Source: Neobacillus muris
Lineage (GTDB): Bacteria > Bacillota > Bacilli > Bacillales > Cytobacillaceae
NCBI RefSeq assembly: GCF_943193175.1
Contig: NZ_CALPDF010000017.1
Coordinates: forward strand, 17,255-81,254
Length of the DNA: 64,000 bases
Direction: 5' to 3'
Notes under the pieces: model-generated
Told to the model about the DNA's origin: nothing
Database searches by the model: none
The model's input: the letters and a program-made list of their open reading frames with translations, nothing else
Made by a program: the position numbers and the translations under genes
In this document: in pieces, positions 19,429 through 29,389 of the stretch
Layout of the letters: every line of letters begins with the position of its first letter
Numbering within the stretch: position 1 is the first letter of the stretch

Positions 19429-20100
19429 TTATTTTCGCAAATTAATGTCAATTTGCTGATTTGCATTCATGGTAATGACAATATCGGCCATTCCAACAAA
19501 CAGACCATTATCGATAACGCCAGGGATTAGATTCAGGTCTTTTTCTAAAACTTCTGGATGAGTAAGATCCTGGAAGCTGCAGTCCACAATATAATGACCG
19601 TTATCCGTCAAATAAGGAATGCCGTCTTTTTGCCGCAGCTTGGTGCTTCCCCCAAGTTCTTGAATATATTTGCTTGTCATCTCTACTCCAAAAGGCAGAA
19701 CTTCAACTGGAAGCGGGAAGGAGCCCAATTGATTCACCATTTTTTTAGAATCGGCGGCCACAATAAATGTCTTCGCTGCTTTGGCGATTATTTTCTCTCG
19801 CAACAGAGCTCCACCGCCGCCTTTTATTAGATTCAAATCACTGCTCACTTCGTCAGCACCGTCTATCGCCACGTCAATTTGCTCTATTTCATCAAATGAA
19901 ACCAATGGGATGCCTAGTTCTAAAGCTAATTTTTCTGTTTGAATGGAGGAAGGAATACCTCTTATCGATAAACCTTGTTGGACAAACGTTCCTAGTTTAA
20001 GAAGGGTATAATAGACCGTAGAACCTGTGCCGAGTCCTACGACCATACCGTCTTTGACAAAATCTGCAGCTTTTTCTCCAACCTGTTTTTTCTCATTCAA
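19429..20100 (-). CDS. rpiA: Ribose-5-phosphate isomerase A
   Basis: Interconverts ribose-5-phosphate and ribulose-5-phosphate. VVGLGTGSTVYY, DGADEV and KGGGGALLREK are visible. I choose the TTG start at 20100, with AAAGGAG 8 bases upstream, giving 223 residues, the normal size; the longer frame to 20181 has no ribosome site. It is the first gene of a five-gene minus-strand pentose-phosphate operon. Confidence 0.93.
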   Translation of the reverse strand: MNEKKQVGEKAADFVKDGMVVGLGTGSTVYYTLLKLGTFVQQGLSIRGIPSSIQTEKLALELGIPLVSFDEIEQIDVAIDGADEVSSDLNLIKGGGGALLREKIIAKAAKTFIVAADSKKMVNQLGSFPLPVEVLPFGVEMTSKYIQELGGSTKLRQKDGIPYLTDNGHYIVDCSFQDLTHPEVLEKDLNLIPGVIDNGLFVGMADIVITMNANQQIDINLRK

Positions 20101-20440
20101 GGAAAATTCTCCTTTCATTGACCATCGGCGGTTTGTGATCAAATCTTTAGCCATTATTATGATTGGCCTGTTAATAGGCAAATTATTTCCCTATATCCTG
20201 CTAAGATTCCAATTGGATGGAGATGCGCCTTCAAGCATAGCCGAGAGATTACCTAAATCGGCTTTTTAAATACCAAGTAACTTTTAATAACCAAAGGTTT
20301 TTTCGTAACCATGATACTCCCCAAGGCAATGGCCGTCAAGAAAACTACTCATCAAGAAACTATGTAAAAGAACTTTTATTTTCAAAAAACTTAATGGTAC
20401 AACCCTGAAACACAAAGCCGTTCACTAAGCCATGTCATTA
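20101..20440. other. Leader/intergenic region upstream of rpiA
   Basis: Roughly 340 bases ahead of the pentose-phosphate operon. A hairpin with arms AGCCGA/TCGGCT spans about 20241-20266. On the minus strand TTGCCT-16-TAATAA around 20155-20183 is a weak promoter candidate. I recognise no riboswitch class. Confidence 0.35.
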
Positions 20441-20469
20441 TTGGCCTTCTCTAATAGAAATGGTATAAT
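20441..20469 (+). promoter_or_regulatory. SigA promoter for the 90-aa membrane protein
   Basis: -35 TTGGCC (20441-20446), 17-base spacer, and a perfect -10 TATAAT (20464-20469), about 30 bases before the TTG start. Confidence 0.7.
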
Positions 20470-20498
20470 TTAGGTAAAAAAAGAGGTGCCATTTCAAG

Positions 20499-20771
20499 TT
20501 GCTTAGTAAATTATCAATTCTATTCGCAATAATTGGCGGACTGTTCCTCGGTGCATCATATATTTTTACACCCTATATAGAGCCGCTAATGGCTACAGGC
20601 TTTGTTATCATGTTTATTGGATTAATCATAAGTTTTGGCGCCATGTTCAAAAAGGAACAAGGAAAAATGAAATTTATGGCTGTTGCCGTGTTTTTCATGC
20701 TTAGTTTCCTTATTTCATGGAATGACCCATTCCAAATCATAAGGTTATTGACCTGGATTAAGGTACATTAA
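20499..20771 (+). CDS. Small membrane protein, 90 aa
   Basis: I do not recognise a named family. The protein has three hydrophobic segments (about 5-24, 30-48, 58-76) joined by a short basic loop (KKEQGKMK), so a small inner-membrane protein is likely. TTG 20499 has AAAGAGGTG about 10 bases upstream and a good promoter further up. It is a single gene, followed by a repeat-like hairpin. Confidence 0.72.
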   Translation: MLSKLSILFAIIGGLFLGASYIFTPYIEPLMATGFVIMFIGLIISFGAMFKKEQGKMKFMAVAVFFMLSFLISWNDPFQIIRLLTWIKVH

Positions 20772-20799
20772 AAGCAATAATGAAGGGCTGAAAAAAATC

Positions 20800-20924
20800 A
20801 AAAGAGGCTGTCCATTAAGGGGTCTGACTCCATGCCAATAGATAGAACGGTTTTTTTCAAAATACCATTATTATATCACGGCGTGGTGTCAAGCCTCTTT
20901 GTTTTTTGACAGCCTCTTTTAAGA
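20800..20924. repeat. Dispersed hairpin repeat, interrupted copy
   Basis: Arms AGAGGCTGTC and GACAGCCTCT flank a loop of about 95 bases. The left part, GGCTGTCCATTAAGG then GGTCTGACTCC, is nearly the same as the hairpin at 42177-42230. I read it as a member of a family of intergenic hairpins, here with a longer loop. Confidence 0.55.
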
Positions 20925-20946
20925 TTTATTTCATTCATTATGACCT

Positions 20947-21762
20947 TCAGTTTTCAGCTAAATGATTTAAAAAGAACCAAACACTTTTAGAAAGCCGTTC
21001 AGCTGGGCGGGTGATCACGTTTGTCGTAACCGGAGATGGGACATAACCATCCCAAAACTGTAACCTGCCACATGATTCTTCCATTTCCACAGAAGATTTT
21101 AATACGACGCCACAGCCCATCCCCCCCATCACAAATTGTTTAACCGCTTCCGTTGAAAAGATTCTCTTAGTCGGCTGACCTATTTGAGCATACATGGATA
21201 AAGGAATGTCAGCAGGAAGGAATACCGTATCTGATTGCATTGAGTATGCCGGTTGAATTCCAATTAGTTGATCGTCGGAAACCTTCCTAATCCTTAATGA
21301 AAAATGGTCTTCCGGCGGTGTTAATGTGATGCCAATATCGATCGTTCCCAGCCTCACCAGCTCCTCAATTTCCTCATCATCTCTTATTTCCAAGTCAACC
21401 GTGATATTTGAATGGTTTTCATTAAAGCCAAGGATGATCTTTGGCAATAAGTATGTGCCCACTACTTGCGAGGTGCCTACCACAATCCTGCCACGGCTCC
21501 CTTCTTGAAACTCTTCCATTGCCCGATAGATTTGCTCCTCTAATGAAAGCATCGATTCAGCATATTCCAATAATGTGAGGCCAGCATCTGTCGGGGTAAT
21601 CATTCTTCCCACCATCGTATACAATGGAACCCCAACCTCTTGTTCCAGCCTTTTTAGCATCATCGAGATAGCTGGCTGACTGACATGAATTTCCTTGGCC
21701 ACCTGGCTGATGCTTCCTGTATGGATGACTTTTTTAAGTAAAGCCAAGTGATTCGTATTCAT
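20947..21762 (-). CDS. LysR-family transcriptional regulator
   Basis: 271 residues with an N-terminal winged helix (about 1-60, containing GSISQVAKEIHVSQPAISMMLKRLE) and a periplasmic-binding-like effector domain. ATG 21762 is preceded by GGAAGTG; an ATG 15 bases further up has no ribosome site. It is divergent from sufS with an AT-rich 125-base gap, so sufS is its likely target and a sulfur-related effector is plausible, but the sequence does not show the ligand. Confidence 0.88.
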   Translation of the reverse strand: MNTNHLALLKKVIHTGSISQVAKEIHVSQPAISMMLKRLEQEVGVPLYTMVGRMITPTDAGLTLLEYAESMLSLEEQIYRAMEEFQEGSRGRIVVGTSQVVGTYLLPKIILGFNENHSNITVDLEIRDDEEIEELVRLGTIDIGITLTPPEDHFSLRIRKVSDDQLIGIQPAYSMQSDTVFLPADIPLSMYAQIGQPTKRIFSTEAVKQFVMGGMGCGVVLKSSVEMEESCGRLQFWDGYVPSPVTTNVITRPAERLSKSVWFFLNHLAEN

Positions 21763-21868
21763 CTTTTTCACTTCCATAATTTTTTTATTATGATTTTATA
21801 ATATTAATTATATTTGTATTATACCTAAATTACTGTCAGAATAAGGCTATAGATTCTCATTTTTTTAA

Positions 21869-23122
<1,254 letters not shown>

Positions 23123-23152
23123 AAATAAAAAGGTACTCTCTTTAAAATGCAG

Positions 23153-23187
23153 AGCCATTCAACGAGGAATGGCTTTTGCTTTTTTTA
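23153..23187 (+). terminator. Terminator after the SufS-like gene
   Basis: Stem AGCCATTC/GAATGGCT followed by TTTGCTTTTTTT. Confidence 0.85.
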
Positions 23188-23191
23188 AAAC

Positions 23192-23225
23192 AAAAAAGCA
23201 CTTACTCAGATTGAATAAGTGCTTT
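23192..23225 (-). terminator. Terminator of the YiaA/B-like gene
   Basis: Stem AAAGCACTTA/TAAGTGCTTT followed on the minus strand by a T-run. Confidence 0.82.
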
Positions 23226-23244
23226 GACCAATCATGGGAAAATT

Positions 23245-23715
23245 TTACTCTCTTTCTCTTGCTCTCTGCGTATCTCGAATATTCTTTTGGACTGTAATTG
23301 CTGCAAATACACTAAGAACAAATGCCATGCCATAGAATCCCTTTTCACTTAGAACAATACTTCCTGCATTAAATAACCCGATACCCATTAATGCAATTGA
23401 TACAATAAGGGCAAACCAACTAATCCCATAATAAATATTGGTAACCGGTATTCCCTCTTCTTTATCTCTTACTGCCTTTTGCAAAGATACTGCTGAATAG
23501 AGTCCGAATACTAAAACGGCAAAGTAATACCCTTTTTCGTTCAGCTCCATTTCCGCATTATATAAGCCGATAAGGTAAGCCGCAGCACCTACTAGCAGGG
23601 CCGCCCAGGATGCCCCTTTAAATGCGGGTGTCGGTTCGCCCTCTTTCCTTTCCACTTTCCATTTTGAAGCATTTTGTTTTTCTTTATCTAACAAAACCTC
23701 ATTTTCATTAGACAT
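23245..23715 (-). CDS. YiaA/YiaB two-helix domain membrane protein
   Basis: Integral membrane protein, 156 residues, with two copies of a two-helix unit: [31 protein letters not shown] and [31 protein letters not shown]. This repeat is the mark of the YiaA/YiaB family, whose function is unknown. The start is ATG 23715 after GGGGAGG; the longer frame runs through that site. It is monocistronic, between two terminators. Confidence 0.88.
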   Translation of the reverse strand: MSNENEVLLDKEKQNASKWKVERKEGEPTPAFKGASWAALLVGAAAYLIGLYNAEMELNEKGYYFAVLVFGLYSAVSLQKAVRDKEEGIPVTNIYYGISWFALIVSIALMGIGLFNAGSIVLSEKGFYGMAFVLSVFAAITVQKNIRDTQRARERE

Positions 23716-23883
23716 TGATTGTTTTGCCTCCCCCCATTTTATCTCAAAAAAATAGAGCACCGCAGATAGCCTGCAGCGCTCCTATCTAACCCTATTATAT
23801 AAAAATTTTTTGTAAAGGATAGATTATTTTTTAAATTTTCAATTTTATGTTACTTACAACGTTCCTAACGTAACACCTAACTC

Positions 23884-24228
23884 TCATAGCCAGCGGCGGT
23901 AGGCAACAGATAACAAATCGGCCTTATCGTTCAGCTCCATCTGCAAATCCAGCAGAAGCAGTTCCGGTTTTTGCGTCTCGATAATCCACTTGTCCTGTTC
24001 AAATACCGTATCCTGAAATTTCATAAAATCCGCATCCGACACTGCAAATCCATAATTTCGAGAAACCACCATAAAAACATAATCCGTGAAGTTCTCCACT
24101 ACACGCGTTCCCGCTGCTTTTTCTTCATATGGACCGCAAACTAAAGTTTTTTTGGAAGGATCCTCAAATTCCTCTATATACGGTAAATATCTCTTGATAG
24201 GGGGTACTAAGCTTAGCAGGCAACCCAA
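23884..24228 (-). pseudogene. C-terminal remnant of a Rieske-type aromatic oxygenase (VanA-like)
   Basis: The 114-residue frame ends in FQDTVFEQDKWIIETQKPE..LDLQMELNDKADLLSVAYRRWL, which matches the C-terminal region of vanillate-O-demethylase/phenoxybenzoate-dioxygenase oxygenase subunits (about 350 residues). The N-terminal Rieske CxH..CxxH domain and most of the catalytic domain are missing, and directly upstream is the stop codon of the binding-protein gene. I infer a deletion that joined the tail of an oxygenase gene to the transporter operon. A TTG at 24228 could start translation through coupling, but an active oxygenase is not possible. Confidence 0.7.
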
Positions 24229-24231
24229 TAC

Positions 24232-25248
24232 CTAATTCTTTGGCAAGAATTCCGTTGTAAAAATGGTTTTTGCGTCAAATGTTTCTTTTAAAACACCTAA
24301 ATCATGCAGCTGTTCGATCAGGGTAGCCCAACGCTCCTCTGTCATATACCCTACCCCATGCTCTGCGGCATCTTGTCCATAAACAAAATCAGCCTGCGAT
24401 TCAGATTCAAAATTCAACGACTCTAATTCAATGTCAGGATCATCCTTTTGAATGATTTTGTTAATTTCCTTATATGTGTCTTTGTACTGATTCCATCCTT
24501 CAACAAAAGCAGTGGTCATTGCTGTGACGGTTTCCTTGTTTTTCTCTAGGTAGTCTTTTGTAACATATAAAACAATATTGTAAGGGTCATAGCCCGCATC
24601 AGAGATCAGTTTTGTTTCTACCTCTACTCCTTCTAATTTTGCAAAGTAAGGCTCTGATGTCACAAAAGCCTGGGTTACTGCATTTTCATCGTTAATAAAG
24701 TTGGTAAGTTGTCCTGTATGGGTCAATTCCTGGACCTTGCTTAGATCGTATTTCGATTTTAGGAATTCCCAGTACACAATTCCTGGCTGAATATACACTT
24801 TTTTGCCATTTAATTCATCAAAATCATCTATCCCTTTGCCTTTATGAAACATAAAAGCCTGTGGGCTTCCCTGCATCGCTGCCGCAACAGCTACCAGTTC
24901 AATTCCTTCATTTCGGGCATTGACAATTTGGTCCGCATGCGCAAGACCAAATTCCGCCTTGCCGGATGCCACCATATTAATTGAAGAAACTTGCGGGCCG
25001 CCCGGTTCAATTGTGACCTTCAAGCCATTTTTTTCAAACAGTCCATTTTCCTGTGCTGTATACACCCCGCCGTGCTGCGCTTTTGCAAACCAGTTCAATA
25101 CGATTTTTACATCAGTAAGTTTTTTTCCATTTTCCCCCGAGCTTTCTCCAGCAGACGAACTGCCCGACTCTTCCCCGCCGCAAGCGGCTAAGATAAGCAA
25201 CAAAGCCAATCCGATGAAGAGTAATTTTATTTTTTTGAAAGCCTTCAT
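24232..25248 (-). CDS. ABC transporter substrate-binding lipoprotein (NMT1/ThiY-like)
   Basis: Extracellular binding protein of 338 residues, anchored through lipobox LAAC with C23. The mature part has the NMT1/SsuA-like pattern LNWFAKAQHGGVYTAQENGLF and GQPQ-like contacts. The family binds pyrimidines (HMP), riboflavin, sulfonates or other small nitrogenous compounds. It is the third gene of ATPase-permease-binding protein. An amidase upstream and TnrA-like boxes point to a nitrogen-containing substrate; the exact ligand is not visible. Confidence 0.9.
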   Translation of the reverse strand: MKAFKKIKLLFIGLALLLILAACGGEESGSSSAGESSGENGKKLTDVKIVLNWFAKAQHGGVYTAQENGLFEKNGLKVTIEPGGPQVSSINMVASGKAEFGLAHADQIVNARNEGIELVAVAAAMQGSPQAFMFHKGKGIDDFDELNGKKVYIQPGIVYWEFLKSKYDLSKVQELTHTGQLTNFINDENAVTQAFVTSEPYFAKLEGVEVETKLISDAGYDPYNIVLYVTKDYLEKNKETVTAMTTAFVEGWNQYKDTYKEINKIIQKDDPDIELESLNFESESQADFVYGQDAAEHGVGYMTEERWATLIEQLHDLGVLKETFDAKTIFTTEFLPKN

Positions 25249-25278
25249 TTCCTTTTCCCCCTTTTTATATGTAATGAT

Positions 25279-26133
25279 TTATTTTTCAACCTTCATTGCT
25301 GATTCGTGCCATGACCGAAGCGTGTAGTGGGAAATCAAGCTGACCAGAAGATAAAAAACAATTCCAAAAATGGCGCCGCAGATCGCGCAGGCAAACAAAT
25401 ACGGTGTCTTCAGCTGAACAGCTGCAACGGTGATCGCATATCCCAGACCGCCTTTTCCCCCGCCAATCCCAGCTACAAATTCTCCAGTGATCGCACCAAT
25501 GATGGCTAGCGTACAGGAGATTTTCAAACCTGACATGATATAAGGCATCGCTGCTGGAATTCTTAGCTTCCACATCGTTTGCCATTTGGATGAGTTGTAT
25601 AATGTAAATAAATCATTCATATTTTTATCGACCGAATTCAGTCCCATCAAAGTATTGGATACGACTGGGAAAAATCCAATTAAAAAGGCGATGATGACGA
25701 TTGAGTTATATCCTGAACCGAACCAAATAACGATGATCGGCGCAACCGCCACAACCGGTATGGTTTGCAGGATAACTGCATATGGGTAAAGACTAATCTC
25801 AATGATCTTGGAGCTGGCTAAAACAACTGCACCAGTGATCCCAACGATCGCACTGACTAAAAATCCAATGACCGATTCCGTCACCGTTATTTGGATAGCC
25901 GGCCACAACATATTCCAATCTTCTATCGCAGCATTCAAAACATCCGTCGGCTTCGGCAGGATAAAAGGCTTGATATCCAGCAGCATCGGGATGAACTGCC
26001 ATATTGCAAGAAAAATAATGAGGGCCGCAATGGGACCGATTAAGGATAGCTTAAACTTGAATTTCTCCCTCGTAATCTCTCTTGTCTTGGCTGCCATTTC
26101 TTGATTATTAGTGACTGCTGTTTGGACAGGCAT
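25279..26133 (-). CDS. ABC transporter permease (SsuC/ThiX-like)
   Basis: Membrane subunit of 284 residues with about six helices and the binding-protein-dependent permease EAA loop ([19 protein letters not shown]). AAGGGAG precedes ATG 26133, and this ATG overlaps the stop of the ATPase gene by one base (TAATG), so translation is coupled. It works with the adjacent ATPase and lipoprotein. Confidence 0.92.
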   Translation of the reverse strand: MPVQTAVTNNQEMAAKTREITREKFKFKLSLIGPIAALIIFLAIWQFIPMLLDIKPFILPKPTDVLNAAIEDWNMLWPAIQITVTESVIGFLVSAIVGITGAVVLASSKIIEISLYPYAVILQTIPVVAVAPIIVIWFGSGYNSIVIIAFLIGFFPVVSNTLMGLNSVDKNMNDLFTLYNSSKWQTMWKLRIPAAMPYIMSGLKISCTLAIIGAITGEFVAGIGGGKGGLGYAITVAAVQLKTPYLFACAICGAIFGIVFYLLVSLISHYTLRSWHESAMKVEK

Positions 26134-26915
26134 TATACCAGCTCCCTTCGGCCCATACTGTGTTCAAGACTTTTGGAGGCCATTTCCACATACTCGTTAA
26201 ACCTGGTAATGGTCCTTTCGCGCGGATAAGGCAGATCGACTTCGATCAATTTAGAAAGTCTTCCTGGGCGCGCAGACATCACAGCAATTCTGGAAGATAA
26301 ATAGACTGCTTCATAAACATTATGGGTAACAAATAGAATTGACGTATTTTCTTTTTTCCAGATATCCAACAAATCCATCTGCAAGGTTTGTCTTGTCATT
26401 TCATCTAACGCTGCAAAAGGTTCATCCATTAACAGCATTTTTGGTTTTGCTGCAAGAGCGCGGGCAATCGAGACTCGCATTTTCATTCCCCCGGAAAGCT
26501 GCCTTGGGTACGATTTTAAATAGTCCTTTAAACCGACCATTTCTAATGCGTTTATGGCAGTTTCTTTTCTCGCCTTTTTATCAGACCCTCGTAATTCCAG
26601 GGGCAATAGGACATTATCCAGCACAGATCTCCATGGAAGCAAATTGGCATCCTGGAAGACAAATGCGATATCATTCGTATTTCGAATCACCTCTTTCGGG
26701 TCTTGTCCAAACACTTCCACCTTTCCGTTTGTTACGTTGCCTAAACCTGCAGCCATTCGTAGGGCTGTCGATTTCCCGCAGCCTGATGGACCTAGGAAAC
26801 TAATAAATTCACCTTCTCTGATGGACAAATCAAATTGGCTAAGAGCAATAGTTCCGGTATTGTAAACCTTATCAACCTGCCGGAAGCAAACTACTTCTTT
26901 TTGAATGGCTCCCAT
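26133..26915 (-). CDS. ABC transporter ATP-binding protein (SsuB/ThiZ-like)
   Basis: Nucleotide-binding subunit of 260 residues. Walker A GPSGCGKST, Q-loop FVFQDANLLPW, signature LSGGMKMRVSIARAL and Walker B MLLMDEPFAALD are all intact. AAGGAGG precedes the ATG. It is the first gene of the importer operon; two TnrA/GlnR-type boxes lie 55-130 bases upstream. Confidence 0.94.
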   Translation of the reverse strand: MGAIQKEVVCFRQVDKVYNTGTIALSQFDLSIREGEFISFLGPSGCGKSTALRMAAGLGNVTNGKVEVFGQDPKEVIRNTNDIAFVFQDANLLPWRSVLDNVLLPLELRGSDKKARKETAINALEMVGLKDYLKSYPRQLSGGMKMRVSIARALAAKPKMLLMDEPFAALDEMTRQTLQMDLLDIWKKENTSILFVTHNVYEAVYLSSRIAVMSARPGRLSKLIEVDLPYPRERTITRFNEYVEMASKSLEHSMGRRELV

Positions 26916-26970
26916 TGCCGTCCCTCCTTCATCTTAATCGCTTATAGATTCATTGGAATGGTGTAATCAG

Positions 26971-26987
26971 TGTTAGATCTTATTACA
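26971..26987. promoter_or_regulatory. TnrA/GlnR-type box 1
   Basis: TGTTAGATCTTATTACA matches TGTNANAWWWTMTNACA with a single mismatch (C in the W tract). It is closest to the ABC importer start. Confidence 0.6.
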
Positions 26988-27030
26988 ATCAAACAACTAA
27001 ACTCTCTGGTCCATGTTGATTTTTCAATCA

Positions 27031-27047
27031 TGTTATATAATCTAACA
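27031..27047. promoter_or_regulatory. TnrA/GlnR-type box 2
   Basis: TGTTATATAATCTAACA is a full match to the TnrA/GlnR consensus. Its centre is 60 bases from box 1, so both lie on about the same DNA face. Confidence 0.65.
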
Positions 27048-27175
27048 CTCTTTGTAATATAGTCACATTATATAGTTTTCTGAATCATTTGACATTAGCT
27101 ATTTGTTACAAACTTTTCGATTCTTATTGGTCATTTCAACTAAAAATCTCAATGAAAACGCTGTCTTTTTTCACA

Positions 27176-27213
27176 TAACAAAAAGGGAAGAAAAACATCA
27201 TGTTTTCCTTCCC
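27176..27213 (-). terminator. Terminator downstream of amidase
   Basis: Minus-strand stem GGGAAGGAAAACAT/ATGTTTTTCTTCCC with one mismatch, then TTTTTGTTA. It separates the amidase from the importer operon. Confidence 0.75.
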
Positions 27214-27285
27214 TCTCCATATTGATCATAAATATAAAATTAGGGTCCAATTGTCTGCACTGTGATTATTCACATCGAAAACCTT

Positions 27286-28473
27286 TTATCTATTTTCAAG
27301 TAATTCCACATAACGAGTTACCCATTTGAGCAATTTCAAATCTTGTTTTTCATTGGCAATGAAAGATAACCCGATTGGGAGCCCGTTTGCTGCTTCAATT
27401 GGAATCGTCACTTGCGGAAAGCCCGTTAATCCAGCCATGCAGGTGAGTTCCATCGTTTTTGAACGATAGCGCTCCATTTCTTTGACTGATAAGTTCCGTA
27501 ATGGTGCCTCCCCAGGGGCCGTTGGAATTACTAATAAGCCATTTTCTCCAAGCAAATGGGACAATTGATTTTTTATGTTTGTTTTTTCTAAAATAAGTGA
27601 TTCATATTCATTGGAATCCAATGTACTTGCCCACTGGAATCTCTCAGCAATCCCGGGTCCAAATTTGGGAGCCACCTCTTGAATCCAAGCGCCATGTTCC
27701 TTCCATATTTCGATTCCTTGTATCCTCCTAAATAACTCAGCCCAGGCTGACAACCCATTTTCTGCAGCCTTTATGTAATGTTTGTTTAAATTTGACTCTT
27801 TCAACAAGTCGAAGGCTTTCCATAATCGATCCTTTGTATCCCCTTCAACCAAGCTCCAGGCAGCTGTTTCGAAAAATAGCTGAGAGAAGACGGTATCTTC
27901 CAAGCTATCTTCATTAGGAATGAGGAGTTCGCCAACCTCCAGTAATAATTTTGTATCCCGCGCCATCCAGCCGACCGTATCAAAACTTTTAGCAAGGGGG
28001 ATGACTCCCTCTATATTGACAAGTCCATGTGTTGGCCTAATGCCATATATCCCGCAATAAGAGGAAGGGATCCGAACAGATCCTCCTGTATCCGTACCGA
28101 GAGCAAAATCAACGAGTCTTGCTGCAACTGCAACAGCAGAACCACTTGAAGAGCCTCCTGGAATCCGGTCAGCACCGCGTGGATTGATCGGAGTCCCATA
28201 ATGATAATTTTCCCCATTTAAACTATACATTAGTTCATCTGTATGCGTAGTTCCTGTAAGAGACGCCCCATTTTTTAACAATTCATCGATCACAGGGGCA
28301 TTTTGAGCTCCAGGCGGATGGGTTTTCAGCCAGTCTGGATTTCCAGCGCTATTGCGGATATTCTTGATTTCAAAGACATCTTTAACGGCAAAGGAGATGC
28401 CATTAAATTTTCCAGATGCTTTTGGGTTTAGATTTAATTCCTTATTAATAAAGGCACCCCAATGATCATTCAT
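27286..28473 (-). CDS. Amidase (amidase signature family)
   Basis: Hydrolase of carboxamides, 395 residues. The Ser-cisSer-Lys core is present: FAVKDVFE with the catalytic Lys, GGSSSGSAVAVAA with the cis-Ser, and GTDTGGSVRIPSSYCG with the nucleophile Ser. ATG 28473 follows GGAGGGG. It is not the GatA subunit, because gatC and gatB are absent. Its place next to a TnrA-box importer suggests that it deaminates an imported amide, an inference from context. Confidence 0.9.
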   Translation of the reverse strand: MNDHWGAFINKELNLNPKASGKFNGISFAVKDVFEIKNIRNSAGNPDWLKTHPPGAQNAPVIDELLKNGASLTGTTHTDELMYSLNGENYHYGTPINPRGADRIPGGSSSGSAVAVAARLVDFALGTDTGGSVRIPSSYCGIYGIRPTHGLVNIEGVIPLAKSFDTVGWMARDTKLLLEVGELLIPNEDSLEDTVFSQLFFETAAWSLVEGDTKDRLWKAFDLLKESNLNKHYIKAAENGLSAWAELFRRIQGIEIWKEHGAWIQEVAPKFGPGIAERFQWASTLDSNEYESLILEKTNIKNQLSHLLGENGLLVIPTAPGEAPLRNLSVKEMERYRSKTMELTCMAGLTGFPQVTIPIEAANGLPIGLSFIANEKQDLKLLKWVTRYVELLENR

Positions 28474-28514
28474 ATTGTCCCCTCCATAATAACAGTCCAA
28501 ATTTAATACCATCT

Positions 28515-28543
28515 ATTATAATTAGAAAATTCTAACAGGTCAT
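28515..28543 (-). promoter_or_regulatory. Amidase promoter with operator-like palindrome
   Basis: Minus strand -35 ATGACC (28538-28543), 17-base spacer, perfect -10 TATAAT (28515-28520). The spacer holds the palindrome TTAGAATTTTCTAA (28522-28535), a good place for a repressor. Confidence 0.6.
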
Positions 28544-28606
28544 TGGTATTTTGACTAAATTTGAAATCGGATTTTGGTAATATTCACAAATGCTATTTTG
28601 GGAAAA

Positions 28607-29389
28607 CTATTTCATATTGTTTTTAAACTCATCATAGTCTGTTTTCACATAATGAAAAGCTGCAGCAGTTCCGCCATGGTCAGGGTGGGTCAGCTTCAAC
28701 AGCTTCTTGAATCTAGCTAAAATTTCCTTCTGGCTGGCAGTTTTTGAAAGACCTAGTTTCTGTCGATAATCAAGTTTTGGGGGTGTTGAGGCATTCTGAG
28801 GCTTTTCGGGGTCTTTTTTGCCTTGTCTTGCCATTTCTTCTTTTATCTTCAAGAGCTCCTTTCGCAATTCAATATTTTCCTCCAGTACTTTTTTTGTTTC
28901 CATTTGTAATTTGTTATTCTCCGATTCAAGGCTCAGCATTTCTTTATGTAATTTGTTTCTTTGCTGGATAAGTGCTTGGATGGAAGTCTTATGGATTTCT
29001 TGGATTCCTTTAATATGATCATCCTGTGCTTTAATTTTGATTTTTAAATCGCGAATCGTTTTATCCTTATCAGAGGGCCTATGCTTCATTAACCTTTGTT
29101 CATTTGAAAGGTATTCAGCCATCTGATTCCCCTTGCCAATCTTTTCGATTTTTCCTTCAAACAGCCAGCGTTTGACGACCTGAATGCCAATATCAGGTGC
29201 AACCCCTGCATCCTTTAAAAGGAAGATCGCTTGATCGGTATCGTGAAATATACAATCTTTAGTCCGCACTCCTGACTTGCCTTCATAGGTGATTTTTTGC
29301 TCGCGAAGCCATCGTCGAACTGTTTGGACACTTCGATCATCTTCTAATCCAGCAGTTTTTAATAGGTCAAAAGCTTGATCTGTATTCAT
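28607..29389 (-). CDS. J-domain protein with duplicated N-terminal module and coiled coil
   Basis: 260 residues in three parts. Residues 4-38 and 52-86 are two copies of one module, DQA(F/I)xLLKxAG..QxVxRWLxExKI, resembling small MerR/excisionase-type DNA-binding folds. Residues about 100-185 are a charged coiled coil. Residues about 208-260 form a J domain with the HPD motif (KLTHPDHGGT), which activates Hsp70 ATPase. GAGGAGG precedes the ATG. I infer an Hsp70 (DnaK) co-chaperone targeted by the N-terminal module. It is a single gene, and I know of no named bacterial family with this order. Confidence 0.85.
   Translation of the reverse strand: MNTDQAFDLLKTAGLEDDRSVQTVRRWLREQKITYEGKSGVRTKDCIFHDTDQAIFLLKDAGVAPDIGIQVVKRWLFEGKIEKIGKGNQMAEYLSNEQRLMKHRPSDKDKTIRDLKIKIKAQDDHIKGIQEIHKTSIQALIQQRNKLHKEMLSLESENNKLQMETKKVLEENIELRKELLKIKEEMARQGKKDPEKPQNASTPPKLDYRQKLGLSKTASQKEILARFKKLLKLTHPDHGGTAAAFHYVKTDYDEFKNNMK

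Noticed and set aside
20241..20273. Terminator on the plus strand upstream of the 90-aa gene
   Set aside because: The AGCCGA/TCGGCT hairpin with TTTTT has no upstream plus-strand gene to terminate; it may be part of the rpiA leader.
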